NCBI GenBank assembly: GCA_964058845.1
Contig: CAXKVR010000050.1
Location: 1-64,000 of the forward strand
Source of the DNA: Carex sylvatica
Lineage: Eukaryota > Streptophyta > Magnoliopsida > Poales > Cyperaceae
Length of the DNA: 64,000 nucleotides
Direction of reading: 5' to 3'
Part shown: positions 11,609 to 23,185 of the stretch, piece after piece
Layout: every line of letters starts with the position of its first letter
Numbering within the stretch: position 1 is the stretch's first letter
The notes under the pieces: generated by a model
Databases searched by the model: none
The model's input: the letters and a program-made list of their open reading frames with translations, nothing else
Told to the model about the DNA's origin: nothing
Translations under genes and position numbers: made by a program

Positions 11609-11762
11609 AATAAATGTGAATATGGGTGTTGTTTTTTGGCTCATGCTGGCCTCGAATCTGGGTGCCACGTACTCACCAAACATAGCTAATCTGGATAGTC
11701 CAGTCAGACTTTATCTCCAAGCAGAAAGAAAATCACGTGGCCCACCAGTCAGCTAATATAGG

Positions 11763-11948
11763 TTGGAATAAATCTGCTGCGACAGGATCGCAGGATCTCT
11801 GCGATTCTAATCTCAACCGTTTATATATTTTTGAGATTTGTACACAAAAATTCTCTCTTTTTAAGATTCGTATAATCTAATAAATTAAGGATTAAAATTA
11901 AAATCACAGGACCTGCAATCTTGTAGGATCGCAGCAGATTTACTTCCA
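11763..11948. mobile_element. Small MITE with TTGGAA(T/G)TAAATCTGCTGCG ends
   Basis: The left end TTGGAATAAATCTGCTGCGA pairs with the right end TCGCAGCAGATTTACTTCCA. The inner GATCGCAGGATCT / GCAATCTTGTAGGATCGC parts also pair. The target duplication is uncertain. It is short (about 186 bp), non-coding and likely non-autonomous. Confidence 0.6.
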
Positions 11949-14900
11949 ATATGGGTAGGGCAGAAGACTTTCAGTCAGCTTATGAGCTGCTAATATGTAC
12001 TTTTGTTTTTTATTTCTCTATATGTGAACCTGCACTTTGTACTGTTTTGTTATTTGAATAAAAGCCTACGGGCAGTTTCGCTAAAAAAAATTTGACAATC
12101 CAAATCTCATATTTTTAAAGCAAATGTATATATTATACACTAATATCGTGTATTGCAACGAAGACATATTGTAAGAGGAAAAAAAATCATACAAAATAAT
12201 ATATTTTCATAAGAAATAGACCAATGAAAAGAATTAATTATAATATCCATGAATTATATTAAAATAGATTGGTTCTATATTCAAATTATAAATGAAAAGT
12301 CAATTAGTATAATAAATTTCAATGAGAAATAACGTCAAATTAGTGCAAATTGAAGATATCACAGTAGTAGTTATATTATACACTTTGTATCTATCAAAGA
12401 AAAAATAAATATTCAATTGTTGCAATTAAAAATATATAGTAAAATTAGAATGGTAAATTAATATAGTTCATATTTTATTTCTCACTCAAGATGTCACGAT
12501 AAATTAAATTTTTTGTATACACTTTTAGGGGCAAGGGTATCATATTTTTTTTCAGTCAATAAAATAGTAACTGACAAAAATACTTCTCTTCAAATTTATG
12601 TTTTTGTTTTAAAAAGTTATATTAAGACAAAACATATAAATTTAGACATGCGTTAGTTTGTTTTGTTAAAAATAAAATTGTCGGCCATGCACTCCTCTCT
12701 CTCTTGAACGCTTCAAAACATATTACGAATTGCTATTTGATTATTAACGTGTTTTAGACTGATAAAATTCAACTTATTTAAATAAATAGTAATGACAACA
12801 AATGTTGTATTATATATAGAATAAGGCTATGATACTACGAATAACGCATGTTAGCCCTCTCTATAGACTCATTTCTTCAGCTTGAAAGTCTTAATAATCG
12901 ATCCGAACCATTCGACATGGTCTCCATACGAATATGCACTTGTATACTAAAATTTACATTTTTTTGAAAACATTTCACTGTTTTATATTTGGTAGCTTAT
13001 GAACTATTCAAAAATAATAATTTTCTATCCATTTAAAATATAGTAAAATAATTATAAAAATATATAAAATTTCGTTTACAATTAAATATTCACAGGAGAC
13101 CATATTAAATTGTTTGGATCGACCATTAGAATTTTGAAAACAAAAAATATTAATCCGTAGTACATGCCAATCCACGCTATGCAGTCTCATAGCCTCAATC
13201 TTGTATATATTAATTTGGAATGACATAGATCTTGAATGTATATAATCATGTTTATTTCAATGAGATTATTAAATAACCAATAATATTTCTTAGATGATAT
13301 AAAAAATAGAAATAAATAAAGACATAACTAATCAATTATCAGTCAATCAAATTTTTTTAATGATATTTAAAAAAATAAAAAGAAATCAAGTATCTGACAA
13401 TCAAATAAGCATGGCGAGTACGTGTGACGAATATGTGTCTAGATAAATATACACATAGAATAACATAAAAAAGATACGTAGAATAAAACAAAGCAAATAA
13501 GACATAAGAGATTATTATTATTTGATCGGAAGGCTGATATTCAATTCAAAATTTTATTTTTTAATCACTACCGTTGGCGGATCATAATATCTACATGCTT
13601 AATAAGAGAGAACACATTTTTATTTTTGATAAAAATATTATATATTATATATTGTTGTTGTTGTTGTTGTCATTGTGGCGGGGTTATGTTCATAAACATA
13701 ATCAGATCTTCAAATTACAGAGTCAAATATAAATGATAATTAATCATATAAATTTTATATACTGCGCTATAAAATGATCACATATAAACATAAAAGTTTT
13801 GAAAAAAAATAAAATAAAAATCAATTGACTCCCATATTTTGATAATACCTCAGTCTCCGGTTACGTTGTAAGGATTAGTTCTTTAAACTAGTCGATGTTT
13901 TGAACAACTTACATTTTTATAATTACATTAACATTATTAACCCGTGATTTGGGGTAGGGGTCGTTGTTCAAATTAAGAAGGGATTCGAGAATAGATCGTC
14001 TGGAAATTTAAAATAAGTTTCTCTTTAATTTAAATATTTAATTTGCTCTCTTATCCTCTTATTACTATTATTTTATCTCTATTTGAAATGAACACGCATC
14101 CTATAATTGTAAATCAATTTTGGTACGTATTATGAATACTTTAATTGTTATTATTCAAATTTAAAAATAAAAATCAATAGATATAGCCAGAATTTATAAA
14201 ATTTGATACAATATAAAAGCTATTTAATTACCCATTGTTTGTACATGTTCGGATGTCATGGAATTACGGAATAAGAATGGGAATGGGAATGGAAATTCAC
14301 TTTTGAAAAAGTGAGAACCCACGGGTACGGAATGCACATGATTAATTATGAGAATATGAGAAAATGAGTGTTCGTTTGTATCATGGGATTAATTGTGGGA
14401 AATCTTTATTTATTTTAAAATATGTATATTTATTTAATTGTTTTAGTTTAGTTTAGTTATAAATAATTTTTTATTTAATTATTATTTTTGAATAGTATAG
14501 CGTTATGTTTTGTATTTATTTTAACCAATTAAGTTAAAGTTAGTTTAATATAAAAAAGTAATTAAATATAAAATTACAATGAAAAAAAACTGTCGTGCCA
14601 CCATCTATTTATTTAGACCAATAATATATTATAAATTTAATATTTTAATGGATTGTAAATTGTAACATTTGGTAAACATAATTTTTTAAAATTACATTAA
14701 TGAAATTAAATAAAATTGATTAAATAATAATATTAAAAAGATGAACCATTTTTAATGAGAAATATTACTAGAATGGTACAAATAAAATAAGAAAACAACA
14801 ATTAAAAACGCTTACAAAAAGTAAATATTTAAGAACATTTACAAAAAATAAACATTTATAAACAAACAAACAAGCATTTAAATAGTGAATATCCAAAATA

Positions 14901-16691
14901 ACTGTCATCACAAATAAGTAAAGAGAAAAAGAAGACTATTTTATATTTATAAATCTCTTTCAAAATCATAATTGATAATTAAAAAAAAAAAACAAAGGTG
15001 AATTCAAGAGTAGATCATGTTTAGTGACAGACACTCCAATTAATTTAAGAAATAACAAAGAGGAACGAGAAGAATACAAAGGATAGAAAATTTAACTAAA
15101 CTAGAAGGTATCTTTGTTTGATCTTAATTGAGAAATAATAAAATGTGCTGAAAAGAAGCATTTACTTTGTAAAATAACAAAAAAAATGTTTTATTATTTG
15201 TATGGAATTGAATTTGTTAAAATGGACTTTACGAAGAAATTGAACAAAAGTGGGCTGCTAAATAAGGATTTCTATTGTTATAATTAATAATAAAATAACA
15301 TTCCAATCTAATTTGTTAACAAAAAAGTGTTGTTGTTGTCCGGATTTTAAGGTCATCACTTAGTACCACAAGTGAAAATTTAACTGAAGGGGAAGTATTT
15401 ATATATTGGCCTTTAATTGTTAAGACACGATGAAGGAAAGAGAAGATAGAAATATATAATTAAAAATTCAACAGTTGGGAGATAGAGGAGGGAGAGAGTG
15501 TGATTGGGGAAAAAAAAATGAAGTCTGAGAAGATGTTTTTTTCCCATCAAATTGAACTGATACAGGTCTCAAGACAGGAATTAAAATGGGTAGAAATAGG
15601 AACAAACCTAACATCCGAACGGCCTTCGAGAAAAAAAATAGAAAAAACCCAAAAACCTTTTGAATTCCATAGAAAAAGGTGCAGCCGAACAGGACCTAAA
15701 TTGCTATTATTGAAAGCAAAAGAAAAAAAAATGAATACTAACAAGGACCCATCGGGTAATTAAAAGTTAAATTTAGACGAAAAAAAAAATTAAATTTAGA
15801 GTTATATTATATATATTTGGACTATGAACAAAATTTATATCATATTATGTATCGTCTCTATATATAATACATCTATATATAATTTTATTTATTTTTATAA
15901 TTATCTTATAGGTAACAAATACATACTTGTTTAACTTAAATTTTAACTATACTTGTATCCGATAAGCTAATAAAATAACTTTATTTATATCTGTTTTATC
16001 AAATATAATATTAATCGGATAAATAAATAAAATGATACCATTGACACCCTACCCATCAACAAATTTCAAAACCTAAAAAATGAACAAATGACTGAGTAGC
16101 TTCTAATTATCTTAAATTGAATTTTTGAGATACTAAATGACATTTTTTTGCAATTCTAATTCCGCCGACTGCTTGCAGATGATCTCCGAGCAAGGTCCTG
16201 ACCGTCTCGTCCCCCCTTTTCAAAGTTATGGTCATTTAAAGTTTTTTCAAAAAAAATGATACTTCCGTACAAAAACACCGATAACGCATCGATGCTTTAT
16301 GTCTGGCTTAACGACGATAAAAGTGCATCGATATTTCATTGCCAAAACATTAATGATACACCCATGTCCTCTTTCTTTTCTAACAAATTTGCTCAGGAAA
16401 TCTGCCCTTTAAAAAAAAAAAGATATATTCAAAATTACTCTAATTCTTCTAGGGCCCATTTCCAATGCATTCATTGTATGTAATTTTTATGTTTTTAAAT
16501 GAACTATTGTTATATTTATATATCACCAAAAAGGTAATATAATGTTTAACCTCTGTCCTTCTACATGTTCAATTTTTTTTTTTCAAAACTAAAATATTAT
16601 TTAAGAATTACTCATATAATTATTGTAAAATGCATTTACTATTTATTGTGCGTGTCTGCTTATTTTTTTAATGGATTATGGTTTCATTTAT
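11949..16691. other. Long AT-rich gene desert
   Basis: No gene was recognised over about 4.7 kb. Contents: a diverged hairpin MITE at about 12825-13195, a TTG triplet run near 13652-13670, a GGAATGGGAATGG stretch near 14279 that resembles the end of a small MITE, and scattered short frames (for example 15500-15763 and 16256-16483) with biased composition and no family signature. Confidence 0.55.
12822..13195. repeat. Hairpin MITE-like element, AGGCTATGA ends
   Basis: The left AAGGCTATGATACT and the right end complement GAGGCTATGAGACTGC are inverted partners. Inside, TCGATCCGAACCATTCGAC and TTGTTTGGATCGACCATTAG pair, as do TGGTCTCCATACG and AGGAGACCATATT. The layout matches the elements at 1342-1720, 32545-32921 and 62603-62990. 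No target duplication could be fixed. Confidence 0.6.
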
Positions 16692-17311
16692 GGGGAAATT
16701 GATTATTTGTCACTCCAAAATCTTCAAATTAGAAAAATACCACTCCAAAATTAGAATTCATCAAAATGCTACTCTAAACTTAGAAAATTCTTAATTTTGT
16801 CACTCTAAATTATTAATGACTAAAATACCCTCCCATCTCTTCTGTCCATCCCTTCGCTCTCTCTCTCTCTCTATTCAAAATCCTATGTTTTCTTCTTCTC
16901 CTCCGCCTCCCTGGTGGCTCTGTCCCGTGCCTCCAGCCTCTCTCTCTCTCTATATCCATTTGTATTAAGAATAAGTATTATTTATTACCAGTGGTGTGTG
17001 CTTCTCTAACTCTCGTAGCAATAAACACAAACACAATGAGCGCGTGTCGCTAAGTTCACGATGGAAGTCGCTGTGTATCCCTCTGGCAAACAAGGTTTGA
17101 TAATTGATTGTTTTGTTTGTTTGTTTGAGGGGTTCTGATTCTCAGAAATATCATACTGGTTATGATTGCAGAGGGTAATTTTGTCATTAATAATTTAGAA
17201 TGGTAAAATTAAGAATTTTTCAAGTTTAAAGTGGCATTTTGATGAATTCTAATTTTAGAGTGGTATTTTTCTAATTTGAAGGTTTTGGAGTGGCAAATAA
17301 CCAATTTCCCC
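16692..17311. mobile_element. Pack-MULE-like element with ~140-bp TIRs and perfect 9-bp TSD
   Basis: The terminal inverted repeats begin GGGGAAATTGATTATTTG (left) and, on the right complement, GGGGAAATTGGTTATTTG. They stay near 90% alike by eye for about 140 bases, down to ATTATTAATGAC. A perfect 9-bp duplication TTCATTTAT flanks the element (16683-16691, 17312-17320). Between the TIRs lie about 340 bases that look like a captured gene 5' end: a CT-rich leader, a tiny upstream frame ATGAGCGCGTGTCGCTAA at 17036, then ATG GAA GTC ... ending in CAAG|GTTTGA, a plausible splice donor. The donor gene was not identified. Confidence 0.75.
17061..17094 (+). pseudogene. Captured first-exon fragment inside the Pack-MULE-like element
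   Basis: The first codons read MEVAVYPSGKQ and then meet CAAG|GTTTGATAATTG, which resembles an exon end with a splice donor. A T-rich, intron-like stretch follows, ending in GATTGCAG just before the right TIR. Only about 11 codons are present, so the source gene cannot be named. Confidence 0.35.
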
Positions 17312-17664
17312 TTCATTTATTATTAATTGTTCAATATGTGTCCTTTACATGGTAATTTTGTTTTTCAAAATTCAAAGAGATATATCAAGAATTATGTATA
17401 CAAATATTCTAAAATGTAGTTATAAAGTTTTTTGTATTTTTGTTGATTTTTTAATAAATTATAGTTACATTTATGATTCAAAAATTATTGAAAGCATAAA
17501 TTTATAATTCAAATTTTTTTAAATCACCCAAATCACATGATTTTAAAATCTTGTTCTAAAAAAAATAAAAAAATTCCGAAGCTGGTTTGGATAATTTAAT
17601 AAAAGTTAAAAAAATGGATGCAGATTTGATAATTTATAATCAAAATTGGATATTAATAAAAATG

Positions 17665-17797
17665 GAGTCCGCATCGTCTGTATTAATAGTGCAGATTTAA
17701 TTTGCACGAATTTTACAACTTATTAAACGGTTCAGATACATTTAACTCAAAAAGTTAATAGATTCCTTTCTTGAGTTAACGCAGAGGATACGAATTC
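17665..17797. mobile_element. MITE, third GAATTCGTATCC-family member
   Basis: It starts GAGTCCGCATCGTCTGTATT and ends GAGTTAACGCAGAGGATACG plus AATTC, the same termini as the element at 11391-11608. The flanks ATAAAAATG and ATAAAATGT suggest an imperfect 9-bp target duplication. It lies about 300 bases upstream of the IAN gene leader, in that gene's likely promoter. Confidence 0.7.
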
Positions 17798-17969
17798 ATA
17801 AAATGTCGGCACCGTATGCAGGATGTATTAATAGCAACAATAAAATGAACCATAATCGGAAACTATCTTTAAAAAATTGACTCCTTGTTATAAAATCGAA
17901 TTCGATCCATTCTCCGTTGCTTCGTACGCAGGCAAAGGAGAGAGACTATCAAGCAAAGATCGCTCGTTT

Positions 17970-18315
17970 GTAAGTACTAATTTCAATTGTTTCACCATCT
18001 ACCCATTTGGATGAACCTCAATAGGTGAAATCTAAGTTTCTTCTCTTAAGGTTTGTTGTATTTTACCAATTGATTCTTTGCTCAATTCAAGCCCTAGGGT
18101 TTATTTTGCCAATTCGAATTTAATTGATATAAATTCAGGTTTCAAGGTGCAATCTTAGGTCTTTTACGCTTTCTTTCACTATTTGTTTGTGTAATTTCTT
18201 GCGCCTGCTTCTTTTCCGATAATTCCTTTCGTTTTAGAAGCGTTAACCAATGGAATCAGCACACTTCTGAATTACTTCTTCAATTTAATTATGTATGTTC
18301 ACTGTTCAATTCTAG
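17970..18315 (+). other. 5'-UTR intron of the IAN gene
   Basis: The donor TTTG|GTAAGT-type site (GT at 17970) and the acceptor TTCAATTCTAG (ending 18315) bracket a T-rich stretch immediately before the start ATG at 18333. The acceptor neighbourhood is conserved in the second IAN copy (around 32946). If correct, the in-frame ATG at 18291 is intronic and cannot be the start. Confidence 0.6.
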
Positions 18316-18332
18316 AACAATTGGATTTTGTG

Positions 18333-21300
18333 ATGGGAGGATCAAGCGCCATGGAAGATGATTGGGAGCTTACTTCAACCAATGATGCGATAACTATGGT
18401 TCTCGTGGGAAAACTCGGATACGGAAAAAGTGCAACTGGCAACAGTATTCTTGGCCGAAAGGCATTTGTGTCAAGATCATGTATGACTGGTGTGACCAGC
18501 ACTTGCCAATTGGAAAGCACCATGCTAAGAGATGGCGGCACTGTCAATGTAATCGACACGCCTGGTATGATTTATCCTTTTTTTTTTCGTAAGGCTGGTT
18601 ATTCGATTATTTGCGTAAAACATGTAAATTAAAGGGATATGCCAGTTTACCCTTTTTCTAAGGTTAACACAATTATTAGTGAGTAATTTGGTTCTTTGGT
18701 AGTTTTCTAACAGTTAGTGGAGAAAATTGGAATTATTAACTTTTTAAGTCTATTGTTGGGACCTATTTATATTATATTAGTGAAGTAATGAATAAATCAT
18801 CACACTTTTTAAGTCTATTGTCAGGTAATATTGTTATGAATTGAATTTCTTTAGCATTTCAGCTAAGAAGAGTTTTCACGTGCAGTTGGTATATTTTGTG
18901 CTTAATCATAATGTGAAAATATGTCCTATAGTGTGACGTGGAACACAACCAAATTTGTAATCTTAATTTATATACGTAAAAGTGAGTTATGACTTGGTAT
19001 GCAGTAATCAAAATTTGGCCAAGAATGTTTCCATTTAATTATTCAGGAACTAAGTTTCTTTTTCCTTTTCTTTTTACCAGGAATGTTTGATTGGTCAGTT
19101 GGGTCAGATGAAATAGGAAAAGAGATAGTGAAATGCGTTAATTTGGCCAAAGATGGCATCCATGCGGTGATAATGGTGTTCTCTATCAGATCCCGCTTCT
19201 CAGAGGGAGAAGAAACCACTCTTGAGAGGCTTCAGATGTTCTTCGGTGAGAGAATTGTTGATTACATGATCATTGTTTTTACTGGAGGGGATGACTTGGA
19301 AGAAGACGAGACCTTCACTGATTACCTTGGCCGGGTCCCAATACCTGTGCAGGTTAATACTCTCTTGGATTTATATGATTTGATTCCATGAACTAGTACA
19401 TAACTCGGTTCGGTTAAACCAAATTAAAATAGTCAAAACAAAAATTTTATTCGGTTTTCAAATAACCGAACCAACCAAATAAAATTTGTCAACCCGAATA
19501 ACAACCGAGCCAAAATAACCAAAGTAAATTTTGGTTTGCTTGGTTGAACAGGAATAAGAGAGATTAAATTTTAAAAGGTCAAAACTCAATACATACACAA
19601 TAATATATTTAATAATCATAAAAGTAAATATGAGAGATATATAAGTTGTTGACATTATACACACTGTTCAATTCCATACAAAAATGTAGATTTTTTAAAA
19701 TATCCAAACCAAAAAATTTCGGTTTTAAAGAACCTAAAATATACAAATATGTAGAGTTCGGTCGGTTCTGTTTTTCGGTTTTGAAAAATCTAAACTGAAC
19801 CAAATATTAAAAAACAAAAGTTATTCAAAAATTTAACCGAACCAATGTATTTAAACCGAACAATTTAATCCTAACTTTTTGGTTCGGTTGAAAACCAAAT
19901 AAACCGGACCCATTGATCACCCTAATCAGTTGTACTTCATTTTTTTTAATCTTCCTTTTTTTTTTGTTTCTCATGCTTTTTGGTTATTGAATCCCTAAAT
20001 TTTGCATTTGTTAATGGTTTATGTAGAATATAATTCAAATGTGCAAGAACAGAGTTGTGTTGTTTAACAACAAGACAAAGGACAAGGTTGAGAAAAATGC
20101 TCAAGTTCAGCAGTTAATGTCCTGCGTTTACTCAGTTATAGCGAACAACGGAGGAAAACCATTTTCTGATGAGATTTTCCGGGAACTCAAGGTACTGGCA
20201 AATAATACAACCTGAACAGTTTTTCTCTTGCATTCCTTCACTTATTTCAAAAGAGCAAAAATGAGAACAAAGATCAAAAACTTGGCCCTTGTGATAATTT
20301 TTTTTTCTTTTCTCTTTTCCTTTTTAATATTGTCAAAATTTATAGGTTTATTCACTTCACTTCTCTTACCATAAGATTTGCTCTAGTAAGTTCCCATGCT
20401 ACCCTCCTTGTCCTTCTCCATGATTTAGCAAAAAAGTAGGAAGGTTGATAAGAGATGGTCAAAAGGGGGACATTTGATTTGAGTCAATAGAGGGGGGAAT
20501 TGATGTATAAATGATTTATTGTAGCTTTACAAAGTTGATCTATTTGTATTATATCTTGCTTTGCAAGCTATTTCCTCTTACAATTGTAGAAAGGGGCGGT
20601 TAAATTGCATGACAAGCAGAAGGTTATTGATAATCTGGAGGGGTATACGGCAGAACAAATTGTTGCGCTCAAGAAAGAAATGTACAAATCATACGATGAC
20701 CAGCTCACTCGCATCACTAAAATGGTAACTGTTTATCAATTTGCAAGGGCCTAAATGTGTATGACGTATTTTTCGAATCACTATCTTCCACTTAGCTTTG
20801 TGAAGTGCCAAAATGTGTATGAACTATTTTTCAAATACGGCTGGGTGTACTTCTGTATTCGTCCAACTAAGAAGTTAATAACATTAAAAAATTTGTACTG
20901 TTAAGGGTGAATAATGACATGCCAGGTGATTCTCATATTTTTAAATCATAATACCACTGACAGAAGGAAGAGCTTGAAACTTTGCTCGAGGACTTAATTG
21001 CACATTAAAAGTTTACAGGAGCTTATAGAAAGCCTGTAAAAGTTCACAAGAGCATATGCGACTTTCTACTACAATGATATTGGTCTTTGTGCAAACTGTT
21101 GTATCATCAAACTATGGTTTTAATAGGTGGAGGAAAAGCTGAACAGCACAATAGAGAGGCTGGAGAAGGAGTTAAAAGAGGAGCAGACTGCACGGTTGGA
21201 GGCACAGAAGATCGCAGAGGATGCATGGGTTAAGTCTGACGATGAGATTCGCAAGCTCAAGGCAAGTCTCCAGAAGGCCGAGAAGGAAAATGAAGAATTC

Positions 21301-21339
21301 AGAAGGCTTGCTCAAGGGGGCAGGTGTGCCATTTTATAA
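18333..21339 (+). CDS. IAN/AIG1-type GTPase (GIMAP-like), 5 exons
   Basis: Exons 18333-18564, 19081-19352, 20027-20191, 20590-20724 and 21127-21339 join in frame with GT-AG introns and encode 338 residues. The AIG1 G domain has G1 GKLGYGKS (26-33), G3 DTPG (75-78), a TGGD motif at the G4 position (145-148) and RVVLFNNKT (about 177-185). A coiled-coil region (about 268-331, heptads of E/K/L) ends in the CaaX box CAIL, predicting geranylgeranylation and membrane anchoring. The length and MGGSS...E.WE start match Arabidopsis IAN9. Plant IAN proteins are associated with immunity and stress responses; IAN9 has been reported as a negative immune regulator. The start at 18333 is preferred because it directly follows the leader-intron acceptor. 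The gene looks intact, and a degenerate tandem copy lies 14 kb downstream. Confidence 0.9.
19393..19925. repeat. CGGTTCGGTT-rich insertion in IAN intron 2
   Basis: The intron between exons 2 and 3 contains a block that starts with AACTCGGTTCGGTTAAACC and ends with TTTGGTTCGGTTGAAAACC. Repeated CGGTT/AACCG motifs occur on both strands between them. This composition is typical of a widespread class of small non-coding plant repeats. The ends were not resolved further. Confidence 0.5.
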
Positions 21340-21665
21340 AATGTTTTTGTATAACATTTAGCAACTTTGTTGGTTGGATGGGAATATGGGATCATGTATA
21401 TATATCTCTCGATAGAATCTCGTGTGTTGTTCGGTGAGAACGTACTTATCAGTGGTACTTAGTGTTGCTTGGTGTGTGTTATTGAATATTTTTATTATAT
21501 TATATCGGTTATCTTCAACACTAACGGAAATGATATCTCATGATAATTATTACTTTATTAGAGATATTTTAATAGTTATGTGTGCTTATTGTTATTTTAA
21601 CAAAAGTCTTGTCACTTGTCAGAATTAATGGGATGCATTGACTTACTAGACCTATGTAGATAAAT

Positions 21666-21885
21666 CGGCTATTTTTATTAATATTCCCTATGAAAAAGAA
21701 AATTTTAAAAATAACTCTGCAATTAATTTTTTTTATTCATGCCCTGACCACCAGGTCCACGGGCAGCCCATATTCCTAATGAAGCGTCCGGCTCACGGGC
21801 GGGTCACAAGCACAGTGGAGCGCCACACCCACGGGCGGATCAAATGGCATGTGGGGCGCTCCCCCCACGGGCAGTTCATTATGCA
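21666..21885 (+). repeat. Left terminal inverted repeat of the MULE
   Basis: It pairs with 29445-29664. Recognisable shared blocks are ATTAATTTTTTTTATTCATG, the CACGGGC(A/G)G motifs, CATATTCCTAATGAAGC, CACAGTGG.GC and ATGTGGG. The CACGGGC motif recurs four times within the repeat, a subterminal iteration that could be a transposase binding site. Confidence 0.85.
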
Positions 21886-22019
21886 TGCTTTTATAACTCC
21901 GTTTTTTTCTCTCTCCTGCCCACTCCAACCATTACCATCACTCCCGGCAGCAGAAGTGGGCGATTTTTTTGGCGAAAAGCGACAGGTATTATTTAAATTA
22001 TATTTAATTATTTAGTAAT

Positions 22020-22265
22020 TAGTCAATTACTGTACAATTACTGTACGATTACTGTACGATTACTGTAGTATTTACTGTTTGATTACTGTACAATTACTAT
22101 ACGATTACTGTAGTATGTATTGTACAATTACTGTAGTATGTATTGCACAATTACTGTAGTATGTACTGTACAATTACTGTACGATTACTGTAGTATTTAC
22201 TGTACGATTGCTGTAGAATTTGCTGTACAATTACTGTAAAATTATCGTTCAATTACTGTAAGTGT
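22020..22265 (+). repeat. ATTACTGTAC(A/G) short tandem array in MULE
   Basis: About 20 imperfect units of 10-12 bases (ACTGTACAATT, ACTGTACGATT, ACTGTAGTATT) follow one another just inside the left TIR and upstream of the transposase start. One further copy lies near 22316. The array is non-coding. It may be a subterminal repeat block or part of the transposase leader. Confidence 0.85.
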
Positions 22266-22382
22266 TGCATTTACCTTTAGCAACAAGTTTTTATTTTTTT
22301 ATTTGTCATTTATTACTGTACAATTACTGTAATACTTATTAAATTTTTGTTTAAATGTAGTTTGTTAAGGAAAAGATGTTAG

Positions 22383-23158
22383 TTGCTAAATACCACATTT
22401 CAAGAACAAAAAGGTGTAGATGGTGTGTATTACACGAAAGATGTTGCATTTGGCTTCGAGGTTAATGAAAATACCACATTTCAAGAACTCAAGCAGCTAA
22501 TATACAAAAAGACTGCTGTAAACCCCAACAGGTATGAAATAGAATTGGCTACACGGATTGATAACTCACAAAGGGGTGAGGCGGGTAGACTTTACTTTGT
22601 GAGGTTTTCAATAACAGATGCGAATTTATGGAGAGTTGTGTACACTAAATTTGAGTCTAGTGGGATCTCGATAATGGACATATATTTAAAGAGGGTTCCC
22701 CGTACTGGAGCTAGACCTTCTAGTGTGGCTGGGGATGGACATTCAGGTTATGACAATTCGGATTATGACAACTAGGGGTACCACCACCACTCTCATTATG
22801 ACAACCAGGGGTACCACTACCACTCTCCTTATAACAACCCGGGGTACCACCACAACTCCCCTAATGACAACCCGAGATACCACCACAACTCCTCTTATGA
22901 CAACCAGGGATACCACCACCACTCTCTTTATGCCAACTAAGGTTACCACCACAACTTTCCTGAAAATATTGAAGAGTTACCATCACCACCCAGACAGATA
23001 CCCATAATACCTAGATTTTCAACTATTCCAGAGTCAGGACCGGTACTCGTTAATCGAACTGATATTGATATTGATGTTGATGCTATTAATGCCATTGATG
23101 CCATACCAGAAAATGAAATGGAAACGGGAGATGAATACGAAGGGTGGAGGAGAAACTA
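22383..23158 (+). pseudogene. MURA-like transposase, N-terminal remnant
   Basis: Residues such as TTFQELKQLIYKKTAVNPNR (about 22470-22530) and the downstream RYEIELATR resemble the N-terminal region of plant MURA-type transposases. From about 22745 the frame becomes a tandem 33-bp repeat coding YDNQGYHHHS-type units. An in-frame TAG (22773) and later TAA replace what look like CAG/CAA codons. An acidic stretch (DIDIDVDAINAIDAIPENE) follows, then further stops near 23157. The DDE catalytic domain that should come next is absent: the sequence passes directly into the SWIM-region remnant, so an internal deletion has removed it. Confidence 0.7.
22745..22960 (+). repeat. 33-bp coding minisatellite in the transposase remnant
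   Basis: About six units of consensus TATGACAACC.GGGGTACCA plus CCACCACTCTCC follow one another. On the plus strand they encode Tyr-Asp-Asn/Tyr-His-His-rich decapeptide-like repeats. The unit length keeps the reading frame. Confidence 0.85.
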
Positions 23159-23185
23159 AAATAACACAGGGACAAAGGTGTAACT

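Noticed and set aside
16256..16483. 75-residue plus-strand frame
   Set aside because: No family similarity recognised, no splice partners, and it lies in an AT-rich desert full of MITE debris.
18291..18332. Upstream in-frame ATG as the IAN start
   Set aside because: It lies within a probable 5'-UTR intron (GTAAGT at 17970, acceptor at 18315), and family members start at the MGGSS position.
22020..22265. Regular repeats resembling a CRISPR-like array
   Set aside because: Units are only 10-12 bases without spacers, inside a plant transposon; it is a simple tandem repeat.
22723..23007. Thr-rich plus-strand and Val-rich minus-strand frames
   Set aside because: They are alternative frames of the 33-bp repeat within the transposase remnant.
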